From assembly GCF_900142195.1 (NCBI RefSeq), contig NZ_FRAB01000017.1, forward strand, positions 1 through 64,000: a stretch of DNA of 64,000 nt. Direction: 5' to 3'. The position numbers and the translations under genes are program-made. Positions 8,112-17,115 of this stretch are shown here, one piece after another (positions within the stretch are counted from its first letter, which is position 1; each line of letters starts with the position of its first letter). A model generated the notes under the pieces. The model saw only the letters and a program-made list of their open reading frames with translations, made no database searches and was not told the DNA's origin. This stretch comes from Paraburkholderia terricola (lineage in GTDB: Bacteria; Pseudomonadota; Gammaproteobacteria; Burkholderiales; Burkholderiaceae).

Positions 8112-10035
8112 ATACAATCCGGACATCACGCCGTGGGTGCACGGCATGCATGCAGCGCTGGACGACCCGCGCGTGCAGAAGGTCGTATGCATGAAGTCGG
8201 CGCAGGTGGCCTGGACCGATGGCGTGCTGCTGAACTACATCGGGCGGCGCATCGACATCGATCCGTGCCCGATGATCATCATGTTCGCCAGGGAGAAGTC
8301 GGCGAAGGACTTCAACGATGAGAAATTCAAGCCGATGGTCGAGGTCACGCCGCGGTTGCGGGACAAGCTGCCGGCGCATGCGGGTCGCGCCCGCGACGAG
8401 CGATGGGACAACAAGGTTTTTGCGAGCGGCTTTCTGAAATTCATTACGTCGAACTCGGCGTCGAGCGTGAAGTCGACGCCCGCGCCGGTGGTGGCAGTCG
8501 AAGAGCCCGACGAAACCAACGAGAACGTTCGCGAGCAGGGCGATTCGATCACGCTGCTCGAGGAGCGCACCAAGAGCTATTCGAACAGCCGTCGCAAGGT
8601 CATCTTTGGCGGCACACCGACGATCGAGGGCTTCTCGCGGATCGCGCAGGCTTATGAGTCGTCGGACCAGCGCCGGTATCTGGTGCCGTGTCCGGATTGC
8701 GGCGAAGAGCACGAACTGGCCTGGGATAACGTCACCTGGTTGGAGAATGCCGAAAAACCGCATGAGGTGTTCGGGCTGGCCACGCCCGAGTCCGCGCGCT
8801 ACGCGTGTCCGTTCTGCGGCAGTCTGTGGGACGACACCGCGCGCTTTCGGGCCGTACGGCGCGGGCGGTGGGTGGCGACCGCCGCGTTTCACGGCGTCGC
8901 CGGCTTCCGGCTCAATGAACTCGTGTCGCCTTTCCCTGGCTCGCGTCTCGCGGAACTCGTGAAGAAGCGGCTCGTCGCGGAAAAAGCGCTGCGCGCGGGC
9001 GACGACACGAAGATGCGCTCGTTCGTCAACAACACCGAGGGCCGCCCGTACCGATACGAGAGCGATATCCCCGAGATCGATCTGCTCGCCGAGCGTGCGC
9101 TCGACTACGGCGTCTTCACCGTGCCGGCCGGCGCACTGGTGCTCACCGCCGGCATTGACGTGCAGCATGACCGGATCGCGATCGTGCTGCGCGCCTGGGG
9201 CCGCGGCGAAGAAAGCTGGCTGGTGCTGTGGGATGAAATCTACGGCAACGTGCTCGAGCAGGGCACCGATCCGATGGTCGGCGGCGTCTGGGGTGCACTG
9301 ACCGATCTGATCACGCAGGGCTACCGGCATGCGAACGGCTGGGTGCTGCGTGTAAAGGCGGCATCGATCGACTCGTCGGATGGCTCGACCTCGGATGCGG
9401 TCTACCGCTATGTGCGCGTCGCGCAGAAGCGCGGCATCAACATCATGGCGATCAAGGGCGCAAAGCAGATCGATGCGGAAATATTCAGTGTACCGAAGGC
9501 GCCCGTCGATTCCGTGCGCAACAACAGCAAGGCCGCGAAGTACGGTCTGCGTCCGTATATGGTGGGTGTGAGCAAGGCCAAGGATCTGATTCTCGATAAC
9601 CGGCTCAAACTCGAAGATGACGGCGCCGGCCGCATGCACTGGTACAGGGGCGTGCGTGCCGACTATCTGCAGCAGCTCACCGCGGAAGTGAAGGTGCCGG
9701 GGCGTACCGGCAGCAAACGCATCTGGCAGAAGAAGGCCGGGGCACGTAACGAGGCGCTCGATTGCGAGGTGTACGCGTTGCATGCGGCGCGCAGCATCAA
9801 GACGCACCTCATGACCGAGGCGCACTGGATGATCGAACAGCAGCGCCTGTCGCAGGTATCGCTCTTCGACACGGTGCCTGTTGCCACCGGCTTGCCGGAG
9901 GTGGTAGTCGATCCGCCGCCACCGACTCCAGTTGCCAGCAACACCAGCAACACACCTGAAACCCCGCCCCTGAGCGGGGTTTCGCGCATTCAGGGCCGTC
10001 GCACTGCACGGTCGAGCTATCTGAAGCGCCGGTAG
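7942..10035 (+). CDS. Terminase large subunit, lambda gpA family
   Basis: The packaging ATPase/nuclease of 697 residues. The N-terminal ATPase carries the degenerate Walker A typical of the gpA family (MKSAQVAWTDG) and a Walker-B-like VVAVEEPDE. Two Cys pairs (CPDCGEEH and CPFCGSLW) mark the gpA-type metal knuckle. The C-terminal nuclease begins at TAGIDVQHDRIAIV. The exact start is unsure: ATG 7942 or 7954, both deep inside the small-subunit gene and without a good ribosome binding site. Near the 3' end the coding sequence contains a perfect 10-bp hairpin (9958-9983), after a Pro/Thr/Asn-rich linker. Confidence 0.9.
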   Translation: MNTSMDVSSRWLDTTQTVRAVIRRLAKLLKPAEKIGTTQWATRYRRLSAKATARPGKYNPDITPWVHGMHAALDDPRVQKVVCMKSAQVAWTDGVLLNYIGRRIDIDPCPMIIMFAREKSAKDFNDEKFKPMVEVTPRLRDKLPAHAGRARDERWDNKVFASGFLKFITSNSASSVKSTPAPVVAVEEPDETNENVREQGDSITLLEERTKSYSNSRRKVIFGGTPTIEGFSRIAQAYESSDQRRYLVPCPDCGEEHELAWDNVTWLENAEKPHEVFGLATPESARYACPFCGSLWDDTARFRAVRRGRWVATAAFHGVAGFRLNELVSPFPGSRLAELVKKRLVAEKALRAGDDTKMRSFVNNTEGRPYRYESDIPEIDLLAERALDYGVFTVPAGALVLTAGIDVQHDRIAIVLRAWGRGEESWLVLWDEIYGNVLEQGTDPMVGGVWGALTDLITQGYRHANGWVLRVKAASIDSSDGSTSDAVYRYVRVAQKRGINIMAIKGAKQIDAEIFSVPKAPVDSVRNNSKAAKYGLRPYMVGVSKAKDLILDNRLKLEDDGAGRMHWYRGVRADYLQQLTAEVKVPGRTGSKRIWQKKAGARNEALDCEVYALHAARSIKTHLMTEAHWMIEQQRLSQVSLFDTVPVATGLPEVVVDPPPPTPVASNTSNTPETPPLSGVSRIQGRRTARSSYLKRR
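9958..9983 (+). terminator. Terminator-like hairpin inside the terL coding sequence
   Basis: GAAACCCCGC (9958-9967) and GCGGGGTTTC (9974-9983) form a perfect 10-bp stem with a 6-base loop CCCTGA. It lies about 50 bases before the stop codon, and only a short T-stretch follows within the stem, so termination efficiency is uncertain. The encoded tail remains in frame. Confidence 0.55.
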
Positions 10036-10057
10036 CAGCACATCACAGGAGCACGGT

Positions 10058-10264
10058 ATGGCCTATACAGCGGCGGATCTCGCCCGCATCCAGTCCGCGA
10101 TAGCGAAGGGCGAACTCGAAGTCCAGTACGCGGACCGCAAGGTCCGTTACCGGTCGATTGCGGAACTGCGTGAAGCGCAGACCGAGATTGTGCGCGCTCT
10201 CGATCGTGCGAATCCGCGCTCGCGCGTGTTTCGTCTTCGGCACGGCGGCAAGGGGGTGCGATGA
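10058..10264 (+). CDS. Head-tail joining protein, gpW-like
   Basis: The 68-residue product (MAYTAADLARIQSAIAKGEL, then VRYRSIAELREAQ) closely matches the lambda gpW pattern of a small alpha/beta connector that stabilises filled heads. Length agrees with the family (about 68). It lies between terminase and portal as in lambda, and its stop overlaps the portal start (ATGA). Confidence 0.85.
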   Translation: MAYTAADLARIQSAIAKGELEVQYADRKVRYRSIAELREAQTEIVRALDRANPRSRVFRLRHGGKGVR

Positions 10265-11772
10265 AGCCGTCCTATCCGTCACTCGCGAAGCGCGGTTTCG
10301 TCATGCCGACACGCCTGAAGGCTGCAGCGTACGAGGCCGCCAGCTCGGCCGGTGCGCGCGGGCGATCGTGGCAGACTTCGGGCGCCGGGCCGAACGCCGC
10401 AGCGGTGCAGAACCTGCCGCTCATCCGCAGCCGCGCGCGCGACGCGATCCGCAACGACCCGTGGGCGAAGACGGCGATCGCGCGGCTGGTGTCGAACACG
10501 ATCGGCACGGGTATCCAGCCGCATCCGCAACACCCGGATCCCGCTGTCCGGCGACAGCAGAAGCAGCTGTGGGACGACTGGGTCGGCGAGTCCGACGCGG
10601 ACGGCCTGCTCGACTTCTATGGACAGCAGACGCTCGCGGCGCGTGCGTTCTTTGGCGACGGCGAGGTGCTGGTGCGCCGTCGCATGCGTCATCCCGATGA
10701 CGGGCTACCGGTCCCGCTGCAGCTTCAGGTGCTCGAAGGCGACCTGCTGCCGGTCGAGAAAAACGAACTGCGGCCGAACGGTGGCGAGATCATCAACGGC
10801 GTCGAGTACGACGCAGACGATCGTCGCGTCGCCTATCACCTGCTGCGTCGTCATCCCGGCGAATACAACCGGATGTCGACCGGTGGTCTGGTGACCGTGC
10901 CGGTTTCTGCGGACGACGTTGCACACGTATTCCAGCCGCTGCGTGCCGGGCAAGTCCGCGGCGTGCCCGAGTTGTCGACGGTGCTGCTGCGGTTGCACTC
11001 GCTCGATAACTTCGACGACGCCGTGCTGTTCCGGCAGGAGATCAGCAACCTGTTCGCGGGCTTCCTCGTCAAGCCGAATGCCGAGCCGGGGCTCACTGGC
11101 GATCCGGTGACGGGCGAGGGGCTGGTGTTTGATTCGGACGGGTTCTCGCCGGTCGTGTCACTGGAACCCGGAACCGTGCAGGAACTGGCGCCGGGCGAGG
11201 ATATGCGCTTTGCGACGCCACCCGGCGCCGGAGCCGATTACGGCCCGTTCATGCGGCAGCAGCTGATGGCCGCCGCGGCATCGGTCGGCATGCCGTACGA
11301 GATCCTCACCGGTGACCTGCGTGAAGTGGGCGACCGCGTGCTACGGGTGCTGCTCAACGAATTCCGGCGTTCGATCGAGCAGCTGCAGTGGAACGTCTTC
11401 ATTCACCAGTATTGCCGCCGCGCGTGGGCGTGGTGGGTTGACGCGTGCGCCCTGTCGGGCGCCATGCCGATGCCGGACTTCCATCGCACACGGCGTGAAT
11501 ACCTGCGTGTGCGCTGGGTGCCGCAGGGCTGGCCGTACATCCACCCGGTGCAGGACGTCAATGCGCAGAAGCTCGCGATCCGCTCGGGGCTGACGAGCCG
11601 CTCGGCGTCGATCCTCAAACAGGGCGAAGACCCGGAACAGGTCGATGGAGAAAACGCCGCCGATAACGCGCGGGCCGATGCGCTTGGCCTGCGTTACGAC
11701 ACTGATCCCCGCTCACGCGACATCGCGGGCGATGGGGTACCCGATACGCTTATTCAGAAGCAGGAACCGTAG
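10261..11772 (+). CDS. Portal protein, lambda gpB family
   Basis: The 503-residue product has the lambda-type portal signatures: an Arg-rich N-terminus with NLPLIRSRARDAIRNDPWAK, the region GEVLVRRRM, VAYHLLRRHPGEY, and the core MRQQLMAAAASVGMPYEILT. It forms the dodecameric ring for DNA entry and head-tail attachment. It follows gpW with a 4-base overlap and abuts the protease gene (stop at 11772, next ATG at 11773). Confidence 0.9.
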   Translation: MKPSYPSLAKRGFVMPTRLKAAAYEAASSAGARGRSWQTSGAGPNAAAVQNLPLIRSRARDAIRNDPWAKTAIARLVSNTIGTGIQPHPQHPDPAVRRQQKQLWDDWVGESDADGLLDFYGQQTLAARAFFGDGEVLVRRRMRHPDDGLPVPLQLQVLEGDLLPVEKNELRPNGGEIINGVEYDADDRRVAYHLLRRHPGEYNRMSTGGLVTVPVSADDVAHVFQPLRAGQVRGVPELSTVLLRLHSLDNFDDAVLFRQEISNLFAGFLVKPNAEPGLTGDPVTGEGLVFDSDGFSPVVSLEPGTVQELAPGEDMRFATPPGAGADYGPFMRQQLMAAAASVGMPYEILTGDLREVGDRVLRVLLNEFRRSIEQLQWNVFIHQYCRRAWAWWVDACALSGAMPMPDFHRTRREYLRVRWVPQGWPYIHPVQDVNAQKLAIRSGLTSRSASILKQGEDPEQVDGENAADNARADALGLRYDTDPRSRDIAGDGVPDTLIQKQEP

Positions 11773-12900
11773 ATGAAAAACCGTAAGTGGTGGGACATCA
11801 GGGCGATGACGAACGCGCAGGGCGCGGCCGTCGCCGAGATCCGGATCTATGACGAGATCGGATTCTGGGGCACCGATGCAAAGACGTTTATCGCGCAGCT
11901 CGATGCCGCCGCGGCGAGCGCAACGGAGGTCATCGTCGCGGTGAATTCGCCGGGTGGCGACGTGTTCGACGCCTTCGCGATCTACAACGCGTTGCGAAGG
12001 TACGCCGGCAAGGTGACCGCACGCGTCGATGGGGTGGCGGCGTCCGCCGCCGGCCTGGTGGTGATGGCGGGCGACCAGGTCGTGATGCCTGAAAACGCGA
12101 TGCTGATGATTCACAACCCGTGGACGATTGCGCTCGGTTCGGCGGCGGATCTGCGCAGCACGGCCGACATGATGGACAAGGCGCGCGACGGGATTCTCGC
12201 GGCGTACCGGCGCAAGAGCGGCCAGACGGATGAGGAGCTCACCGCGATGATGGATGCCGAGACGTGGCTCACGGCGCTCGAGGCGCAGTCGCTTGGCTTT
12301 TGCGATGTGATCGAGGAGCCGGTGCGACTCGCCGCGTCGAGCAATGCGGCCGGCCTGCTTGCCCGCTTCAGGCATCCGCCGGAGCCGGTGCAGGCGCTGG
12401 TCGAGGGCGATGGTGATGCGCCGCCCGTGGATCCACGCGCACATGAGCCGCCCGTCGAGGATCCCCCCGCGCCGACGCCTCCGGAACCCGCGCCCCCCGA
12501 GCCGGTGACGACGCAGGAAGAGCCCGGCGTGCTGGCCGCCCACGTGTTCAATGCCTGCCGCGCAGCGAACCTCTCCATGTGCGCGGAAAGCATCGTGACG
12601 CTCACCGCATTGAAGGATCGCACCACCATCGATGCGGCGATCCGGAACGCGGCCGACATTGCCGGCCTGTGTCTGGCGGCGAAGCTGCCGGAGCTCACGG
12701 CGCAGTTCGTGGGCGATGGCCTGAATCCCGATCAGGTACGCGCGCGCCTGTTCGATCGCGTCACGCAGTCCCAGCCGCGTGTGAACAACCGGCAGCAGCC
12801 GGTCCCGCATGAGGCCGGCCGATCTGTGCAGGGTGCGACGCCGGGGCCGAAGGCGTCGTCGATCTACGCCGCCCGCAGGGGCGTCGCAAAGTCACTTTGA
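11773..12900 (+). CDS. ClpP/S49-like head maturation protease with C-terminal scaffold-like domain
   Basis: The 375-residue product carries the ClpP-like core: NSPGGDVFDAFAIYNAL (about 58-74), the nucleophile Ser91 in GVAASAAG, and His114 in MIHNPW. A Pro/Glu-rich linker (about residues 225-257) separates it from a C-terminal domain of about 115 residues that could act as scaffold, as in lambda C/Nu3. No separate scaffold gene is visible. The last codons and the TGA overlap a CAAAGTCACTTTG palindrome (12887-12899). Confidence 0.85.
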   Translation: MKNRKWWDIRAMTNAQGAAVAEIRIYDEIGFWGTDAKTFIAQLDAAAASATEVIVAVNSPGGDVFDAFAIYNALRRYAGKVTARVDGVAASAAGLVVMAGDQVVMPENAMLMIHNPWTIALGSAADLRSTADMMDKARDGILAAYRRKSGQTDEELTAMMDAETWLTALEAQSLGFCDVIEEPVRLAASSNAAGLLARFRHPPEPVQALVEGDGDAPPVDPRAHEPPVEDPPAPTPPEPAPPEPVTTQEEPGVLAAHVFNACRAANLSMCAESIVTLTALKDRTTIDAAIRNAADIAGLCLAAKLPELTAQFVGDGLNPDQVRARLFDRVTQSQPRVNNRQQPVPHEAGRSVQGATPGPKASSIYAARRGVAKSL

Positions 12901-12940
12901 TAACGGCCTGTTCGTATCAGGCGCACACAGGAGCAACGGT

Positions 12941-13285
12941 ATGACCACCATCAAAACGCAGGGCATGAACACCCGCGAGTTTCTTCTCTCGGAAGGCGCG
13001 GGCCGCATCTCGCGCGAGCAGATTGTCGTCGTGAAAGGCGACGCGCTGCCGGCCGGGCAACTGCTCGGCACGACCGGCACTGGCGAATATGCGCCGTACA
13101 ACAACACTGCGGCGGACGGCTCGGAAATCGCCACGGCGATCCTGTATGCGCCGCTGCCCGCATCCGAGAGTCCACGTCCGGCCGTCGGCATCGTGCGTCT
13201 CGCCGAGGTTGCCGAAGCGCGCCTGACGGGCCTCGACGCAGCCGCGCGCAGCGATCTCGCCGCGCACTACGTGATCGTGCGCTAA
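12941..13285 (+). CDS. Head decoration protein, lambda gpD-like
   Basis: The 114-residue product (MTTIKTQGMNTREFLLSEGA, then GTTGTGEYAPYN and AVGIVRLAEV) fits the gpD family, trimers that stabilise the expanded capsid. Family length is about 110. ATG 12941 is chosen because AGGAG precedes it; a longer upstream frame overlaps the protease gene. It lies between protease and major capsid genes, as in lambda. Confidence 0.85.
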   Translation: MTTIKTQGMNTREFLLSEGAGRISREQIVVVKGDALPAGQLLGTTGTGEYAPYNNTAADGSEIATAILYAPLPASESPRPAVGIVRLAEVAEARLTGLDAAARSDLAAHYVIVR

Positions 13286-13361
13286 ACCCGCCGTCCTTTC
13301 GAAAATCCGGCCGTCGCCGAACTTCGACGGCTGCACCACATATCCACTTCAGGAGAATCTT

Positions 13362-14357
13362 ATGGCGGATATCGCCCTTCTCAACGACGACGCGTTCTCG
13401 CTGTCGTCGCTCAGCGCTGCGATCAACGAGCAGCCGCAGGTGCCCAGCCGGCTCGCGACCCTCGGCCTCTTCGAGGAAGAAGGCATCACGACCACCGTGG
13501 TGCAGATCGAGCGCGACGGCGACACGCTGGCACTCGTGCCGACCGGGCAGCGTGGTGCTTCCGGCGCCGTCGTCGTCGGCAGCAAGCGCAACATGATTCC
13601 GTTCAACACGGTGCACCTGCCGCAGCGCGCGACGATCGGCGCCGACGAGATCCAGAACCTGCGCGCATTCGGCTCGGAAACCGAGCTCGAAGCAATCCAG
13701 ACCGTAATCAACAAACGCCTCGCCAAGATGCGCCGCCAGCTCGACGCGACGCACGAATTCCACCGCATCGGCGCGGTCAAGGGGCTGATTCTCGACGCCG
13801 ACGGCAAATCCGTCGTGGCGGACCTGCTCGATCGCTTCGGCATCCAGCAGACCGTGATCAGTTTCGAACTGGGCAAGACCGACACCGAGGTGCGCCTCAA
13901 GTGTGCGGATCTGCTCGACGCGATCGAGGATGCCCTGGGCAACACGCCCTTCACCGGCGTGCGTATGCTGTGCGGCCGAAACTTCTGGAAGCTTCTCATT
14001 GCCCATAAGGCGCTGAAGGAGACCTACCTCAATACGGCGATGGCGTCGGCGCTGCGAGGCGACCCGCGCGACACGTTCGAATTCGGCGGCTGCACCTTCG
14101 AGCGCTATCGCGGACGCGTCGGCGACATCGGCTATGTGGCCGACGATGAAGCGTGGGCCGTGCCCGAAGGCGTGCCGGATCTGTTCATCACCCGCTTCGC
14201 GCCGGCGGACTACATGGAAACGGTCAACACCAACGGCCTGCCGTACTACGCGAAACAGGAGCTGATGGATTTCGGCAAGGGCGTCGAGCTCGAGGCGCAG
14301 TCCAATCCGATCCACCTGTGCACGCGTCCGAAGGCCGTCATCAAGCTGACGGTCTGA
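13362..14357 (+). CDS. Major capsid protein, lambda gpE family
   Basis: The 331-residue product has gpE-family features: IALLNDDAFSLSSLSAAINE at the start, LPQRATIGADEIQNLRAFG, the long helix with KRLAKMRRQLDATHE, and the C-terminal FITRFAPADYMETVNT with AQSNPIHLCTRP. It would form the icosahedral shell. AGGAG lies just upstream of the ATG. The spacing from gpD is 76 bases. Confidence 0.92.
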   Translation: MADIALLNDDAFSLSSLSAAINEQPQVPSRLATLGLFEEEGITTTVVQIERDGDTLALVPTGQRGASGAVVVGSKRNMIPFNTVHLPQRATIGADEIQNLRAFGSETELEAIQTVINKRLAKMRRQLDATHEFHRIGAVKGLILDADGKSVVADLLDRFGIQQTVISFELGKTDTEVRLKCADLLDAIEDALGNTPFTGVRMLCGRNFWKLLIAHKALKETYLNTAMASALRGDPRDTFEFGGCTFERYRGRVGDIGYVADDEAWAVPEGVPDLFITRFAPADYMETVNTNGLPYYAKQELMDFGKGVELEAQSNPIHLCTRPKAVIKLTV

Positions 14358-14367
14358 GGAGACACGC

Positions 14368-14664
14368 ATGGCGTTCCGTGATCTGGTCGCGGATCTCGAC
14401 GACGCCGTGATCCGCGATCTGGCCGACGACGACATCACCGTCGACGGCGAGCCGCTGCGCGGCATGTTCGCCGCACCGTGGCTCGGTCCGGATCTCGGCC
14501 GGCAGCGCACGCAGCTCGAGCATCCGCAGGTGAGCGTGCGCGATGCGGACGCCGTCGCGATCCGCGAGGGCAGCATCGTGACCGTCGGCGGCGACGAATA
14601 TGTCGTGTTCGAACTGCAACCCGACGGCACGGGGTGGACCGTGCTGCTGCTAAGACCCCGTTGA
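14368..14664 (+). CDS. Head-tail joining protein, lambda FII-like
   Basis: The 98-residue product (MAFRDLVADLDDAVIRDLAD, then ITVDGEPLRGMF) matches the Phage_attach/FII family that caps the portal for tail joining. It directly follows the capsid gene by 10 bases. It is a small beta-rich protein, as expected for the family. Confidence 0.75.
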   Translation: MAFRDLVADLDDAVIRDLADDDITVDGEPLRGMFAAPWLGPDLGRQRTQLEHPQVSVRDADAVAIREGSIVTVGGDEYVVFELQPDGTGWTVLLLRPR

Positions 14665-14688
14665 TGAGATTCCGTTGAGGCTCTGCTG

Positions 14689-15228
14689 ATGGATGCACTG
14701 AAGGTCGAGATCGACGTCAGGGAAGTGACCGCCGCGTTGCAGGGATTAGCACCGTCCGCCATGCAGGCTGCGTGGCGTCGCACGCTGCGAAAGACTGCGG
14801 CGTGGATCAAAAGCCAGACGGGCAAGGAAGTCTCCCGCGGCACGCAGATCCCGCAGAAAGTGATCCGCAGCCGGCTGTACTTCTTCATGCGTTCGGCCGA
14901 TACCGGCAAGGTCTGGCTCGGGCTGAATCCGGTCGAAGCCCACCGGCTGGGTTCCGTGCGCGAAACGAAAAAGGGCATGCGCGCGGGGCGCTTCGCCTTC
15001 GACGGCGCATGGCGGCAGACGAAGGCGAAACCGGACGGGCCGATCTACCAGCGAACCGGCAAGGCCCGCACGCCGTTCGAGGTCGTGACGGTGAACTGGT
15101 CGAAGACCGGCGACCCGGCGTTCCGTCGCGCAGCGCAGATGTGCGAGGCGCGACTGATGACGATTCTCCGGCAGGAAGTGAACTACGAAATCCAGAAGGC
15201 GATAGGAGGTATCCGGCGTGCTCGATAA
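14689..15228 (+). CDS. Minor tail protein Z-like, tail completion
   Basis: The 179-residue product shows the Minor_tail_Z pattern: an N-terminal segment with a conserved RRTLRKTAAWIKSQTGKEVS, KVIRSRLYF, and an aromatic/glycine segment (GRFAFDGAW). It probably completes the head-proximal end of the tail. It overlaps the next gene by 11 bases. Confidence 0.7.
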   Translation: MDALKVEIDVREVTAALQGLAPSAMQAAWRRTLRKTAAWIKSQTGKEVSRGTQIPQKVIRSRLYFFMRSADTGKVWLGLNPVEAHRLGSVRETKKGMRAGRFAFDGAWRQTKAKPDGPIYQRTGKARTPFEVVTVNWSKTGDPAFRRAAQMCEARLMTILRQEVNYEIQKAIGGIRRAR

Positions 15229-15745
15229 CCTGAAAACGCTGCATGACGCGATGATTGACGGCCTGCGCGCGGCGCTCCCCGATATCTCGCCGATCGATGC
15301 GTATCCGCGCATTGGCCGGAAGATTCCGACGCCGAGCATTGCGCTCGAGATGTCGGAAATGGAACCGGGACACGATCCCGGCACCGGTCAGACGTCGTTG
15401 ATCGGACGTTTTCAGGCGCGGGCGATCTGCGATCCGCTTGGGCTGCATGCGGATCTCGCGGTGCGCGAGCTGGCCGCGCGCATCGCGTGTGCGGTGCATG
15501 CGCAGACGTGGGGTGTGCCAGTGACACCGGCGAAGCTCGTGCAGATCGGCGACGATCCGTTCAAGCCGGAGCTTGACGCGTATCTCGTCTGGCTCGTCGA
15601 GTGGACGCACGAGTTTGATCTCGGCGATGTCGCTGCGCCGTTTCCGTCCGCCGGCTCCACGGTGCTGTGGGGCGTCGATCCTGACACGGGCACCGCGCCG
15701 GGCGGGGAGTACCTGAATCCGGCACAGGACCTGTCCGAAGGATAG
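15218..15745 (+). CDS. Phage tail-completion-like protein
   Basis: The 175-residue product begins MLDNLKTLHDAMIDGLRAAL and contains PTPSIALEMSEMEPG and FQARAICDPLG, like the uncharacterised proteins found at the head-tail boundary of Burkholderia and Pseudomonas myophages. A tail terminator role is a guess from position between the Z-like and spike genes. Overlap with the previous gene suggests coupling. Confidence 0.55.
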   Translation: MLDNLKTLHDAMIDGLRAALPDISPIDAYPRIGRKIPTPSIALEMSEMEPGHDPGTGQTSLIGRFQARAICDPLGLHADLAVRELAARIACAVHAQTWGVPVTPAKLVQIGDDPFKPELDAYLVWLVEWTHEFDLGDVAAPFPSAGSTVLWGVDPDTGTAPGGEYLNPAQDLSEG

Positions 15746-15749
15746 CCAC

Positions 15750-16427
15750 ATGAGCGACTACGAGATTGGCGAAATCGATCGCCTGATCGCGAGCATTGTG
15801 CAGGCGGGCTATATCGACGATGTGCAGTACGACCCGCCGCGCTGCCGGGTCCGCAACGGCGAGTGGGTCAGTGCGCTGTTGCCGTGGAAGACGTTTGCGG
15901 CCGGACGGGTTCGCACCTGGTGTCCGCCGTCTGTCGGTGAGCAGGCTGTCGTGCTGGCGCCGTCCGGCACACTTGCCGGCGCGTTCGTACTGGCCGGGTT
16001 CTACAGCGACACGCACGGCGGGGCAAACGGCAATGCCGGGAGCCTGACGGCGACCGACTGGCCGGACGGTGCGCATGAACACTATGACCACGACGCGCAC
16101 GAGTATGTCCTGTCGGTTCCCGCTGGCGGCCGGATCGTTTTCCGCATCGGTGACACGCAGATGGAACTGACGGCGGACGGCATTACGCAGGCCGCGCCGA
16201 AACTGCTCGTCGATGCGCCGGATTCGACGTTCACGGGTAACAGTACAACGCAGAAGCGGCTGACGTTCCAGGGCGGCATGACGGGCAGCAACGCGACAGG
16301 CGGTCCTGCATCCGAGATCGACGGCGACGCCAACTTCACCGGCACCGTGAAATCGAAGGGAATTTCGCTGCCGGATCACAAGCATACGAGTAACGGTGCG
16401 GGGGCGCTGACTGATCCGCCTGTCTGA
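15750..16427 (+). CDS. Baseplate spike protein, P2 gpV-like
   Basis: The 225-residue product has an OB-fold N-terminus (RCRVRNGEWVSALLPW, then WCPPSVGEQAVVLAPSG) and a beta-helical C-terminal region with EIDGDANFTGTVKSKGISL, ending in DHKHTSNG. The His-X-His near the tip is the iron-coordinating motif of P2-type spikes. It opens the P2-type tail block. The CAAAGCGACTTTG palindrome lies 7 bases after its stop. Confidence 0.88.
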   Translation: MSDYEIGEIDRLIASIVQAGYIDDVQYDPPRCRVRNGEWVSALLPWKTFAAGRVRTWCPPSVGEQAVVLAPSGTLAGAFVLAGFYSDTHGGANGNAGSLTATDWPDGAHEHYDHDAHEYVLSVPAGGRIVFRIGDTQMELTADGITQAAPKLLVDAPDSTFTGNSTTQKRLTFQGGMTGSNATGGPASEIDGDANFTGTVKSKGISLPDHKHTSNGAGALTDPPV

Positions 16428-16671
16428 GTACTGCAAAGCGACTTTGCTCCTGTTCTTTGAGGCTCATACACGTGCTGTTCAACCCATGACGGAAGGACTA
16501 TTTCAAGGTCGCGCGTCGAAGGGCAAAGTCTGATCACGTGCCTGACCGGCTGCAGTCTCTTGTGGTTCGCCGCTGACGGCCGTTTGCGGATGCTGCCACG
16601 GCCTGGGCACGGCGGCTGTCCGACACACGTTGATGGCGGAGCCTTGAATCCCGTTTAACAGGAGAGAAAAA
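16428..16671. other. Intergenic region before the moron-like gene
   Basis: This 244-bp gap interrupts the otherwise tight tail operon. It contains the palindrome variant CAAAGCGACTTTG (16434-16446) and ends with the strong ribosome binding site AGGAGAG before 16672. No gene is convincing. It may hold an independent promoter. Confidence 0.45.
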
Positions 16672-17025
16672 ATGGGCCTGGAAGATACCGTTGTACGTTC
16701 AATCATCAGCCATACTCCGCAAGGAGTCACGCTGGCTCTCGACAACAATCAATGCCTGTATTACCAGGGCGACGGGGCCGCGGCAACCTATGTGAACAGG
16801 GTGCAGCAGCAGACCGCAAGGCTTTTTCTCAAGGCATCGGATCAGACTCAGGGTGCCGCGCGGGATATCACATCGCCTGTCGATTCGCATGGACGGCCCG
16901 CCGTCTATTACGTTTTTCCCGTCGCCTGGCTACCCGGACTTCTGCAGTGGCATTTCAACGCCAACAAGCATCTGGAAGCACCGCCGGCGCACCCCTGGAC
17001 CGGCATCGACGGGGATCCCGCATAG
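16672..17025 (+). CDS. Moron-like unknown protein in the tail operon
   Basis: The 117-residue product (MGLEDTVVRSIISHTPQGVT, then DNNQCLYYQGDG and VYYVFPVAWLPG) has no family I recognise. It sits between spike (V) and W genes, where P2-like phages normally have none. It has a long 5' gap and is followed by an intrinsic terminator (17077-17101), the hallmarks of a moron: a gene with its own signals inserted in a structural operon. It may serve the lysogen; the function is unknown. Confidence 0.6.
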   Translation: MGLEDTVVRSIISHTPQGVTLALDNNQCLYYQGDGAAATYVNRVQQQTARLFLKASDQTQGAARDITSPVDSHGRPAVYYVFPVAWLPGLLQWHFNANKHLEAPPAHPWTGIDGDPA

Positions 17026-17076
17026 ACGGAGCCCACCTTCGGGCGGACCTGCCGCCGAACCCGATCCAGTTTTCCC

Positions 17077-17101
17077 AGCCTCGCTTTTGCGGGGCTTTTT
17101 T
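17077..17101 (+). terminator. Intrinsic terminator behind the moron-like gene
   Basis: AGCCTCGC (17077-17084), loop TTTT, GCGGGGCT (17089-17096) then T-run. One G-U pair. It is followed by ATTGGAG, which supplies the ribosome binding site of the next gene at 17116. Confidence 0.8.
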
Positions 17102-17115
17102 ATTGGAGTCCCGAC

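Noticed and set aside
7951..10041. Long minus-strand open frame opposite terL
   Set aside because: Shadow of the terminase gene; composition rich in Arg and His, no recognisable domain.
12951..14978. Minus-strand open frame of 675 codons over the capsid genes
   Set aside because: Shadow of gpD, capsid and FII-like genes, which have clear family matches.
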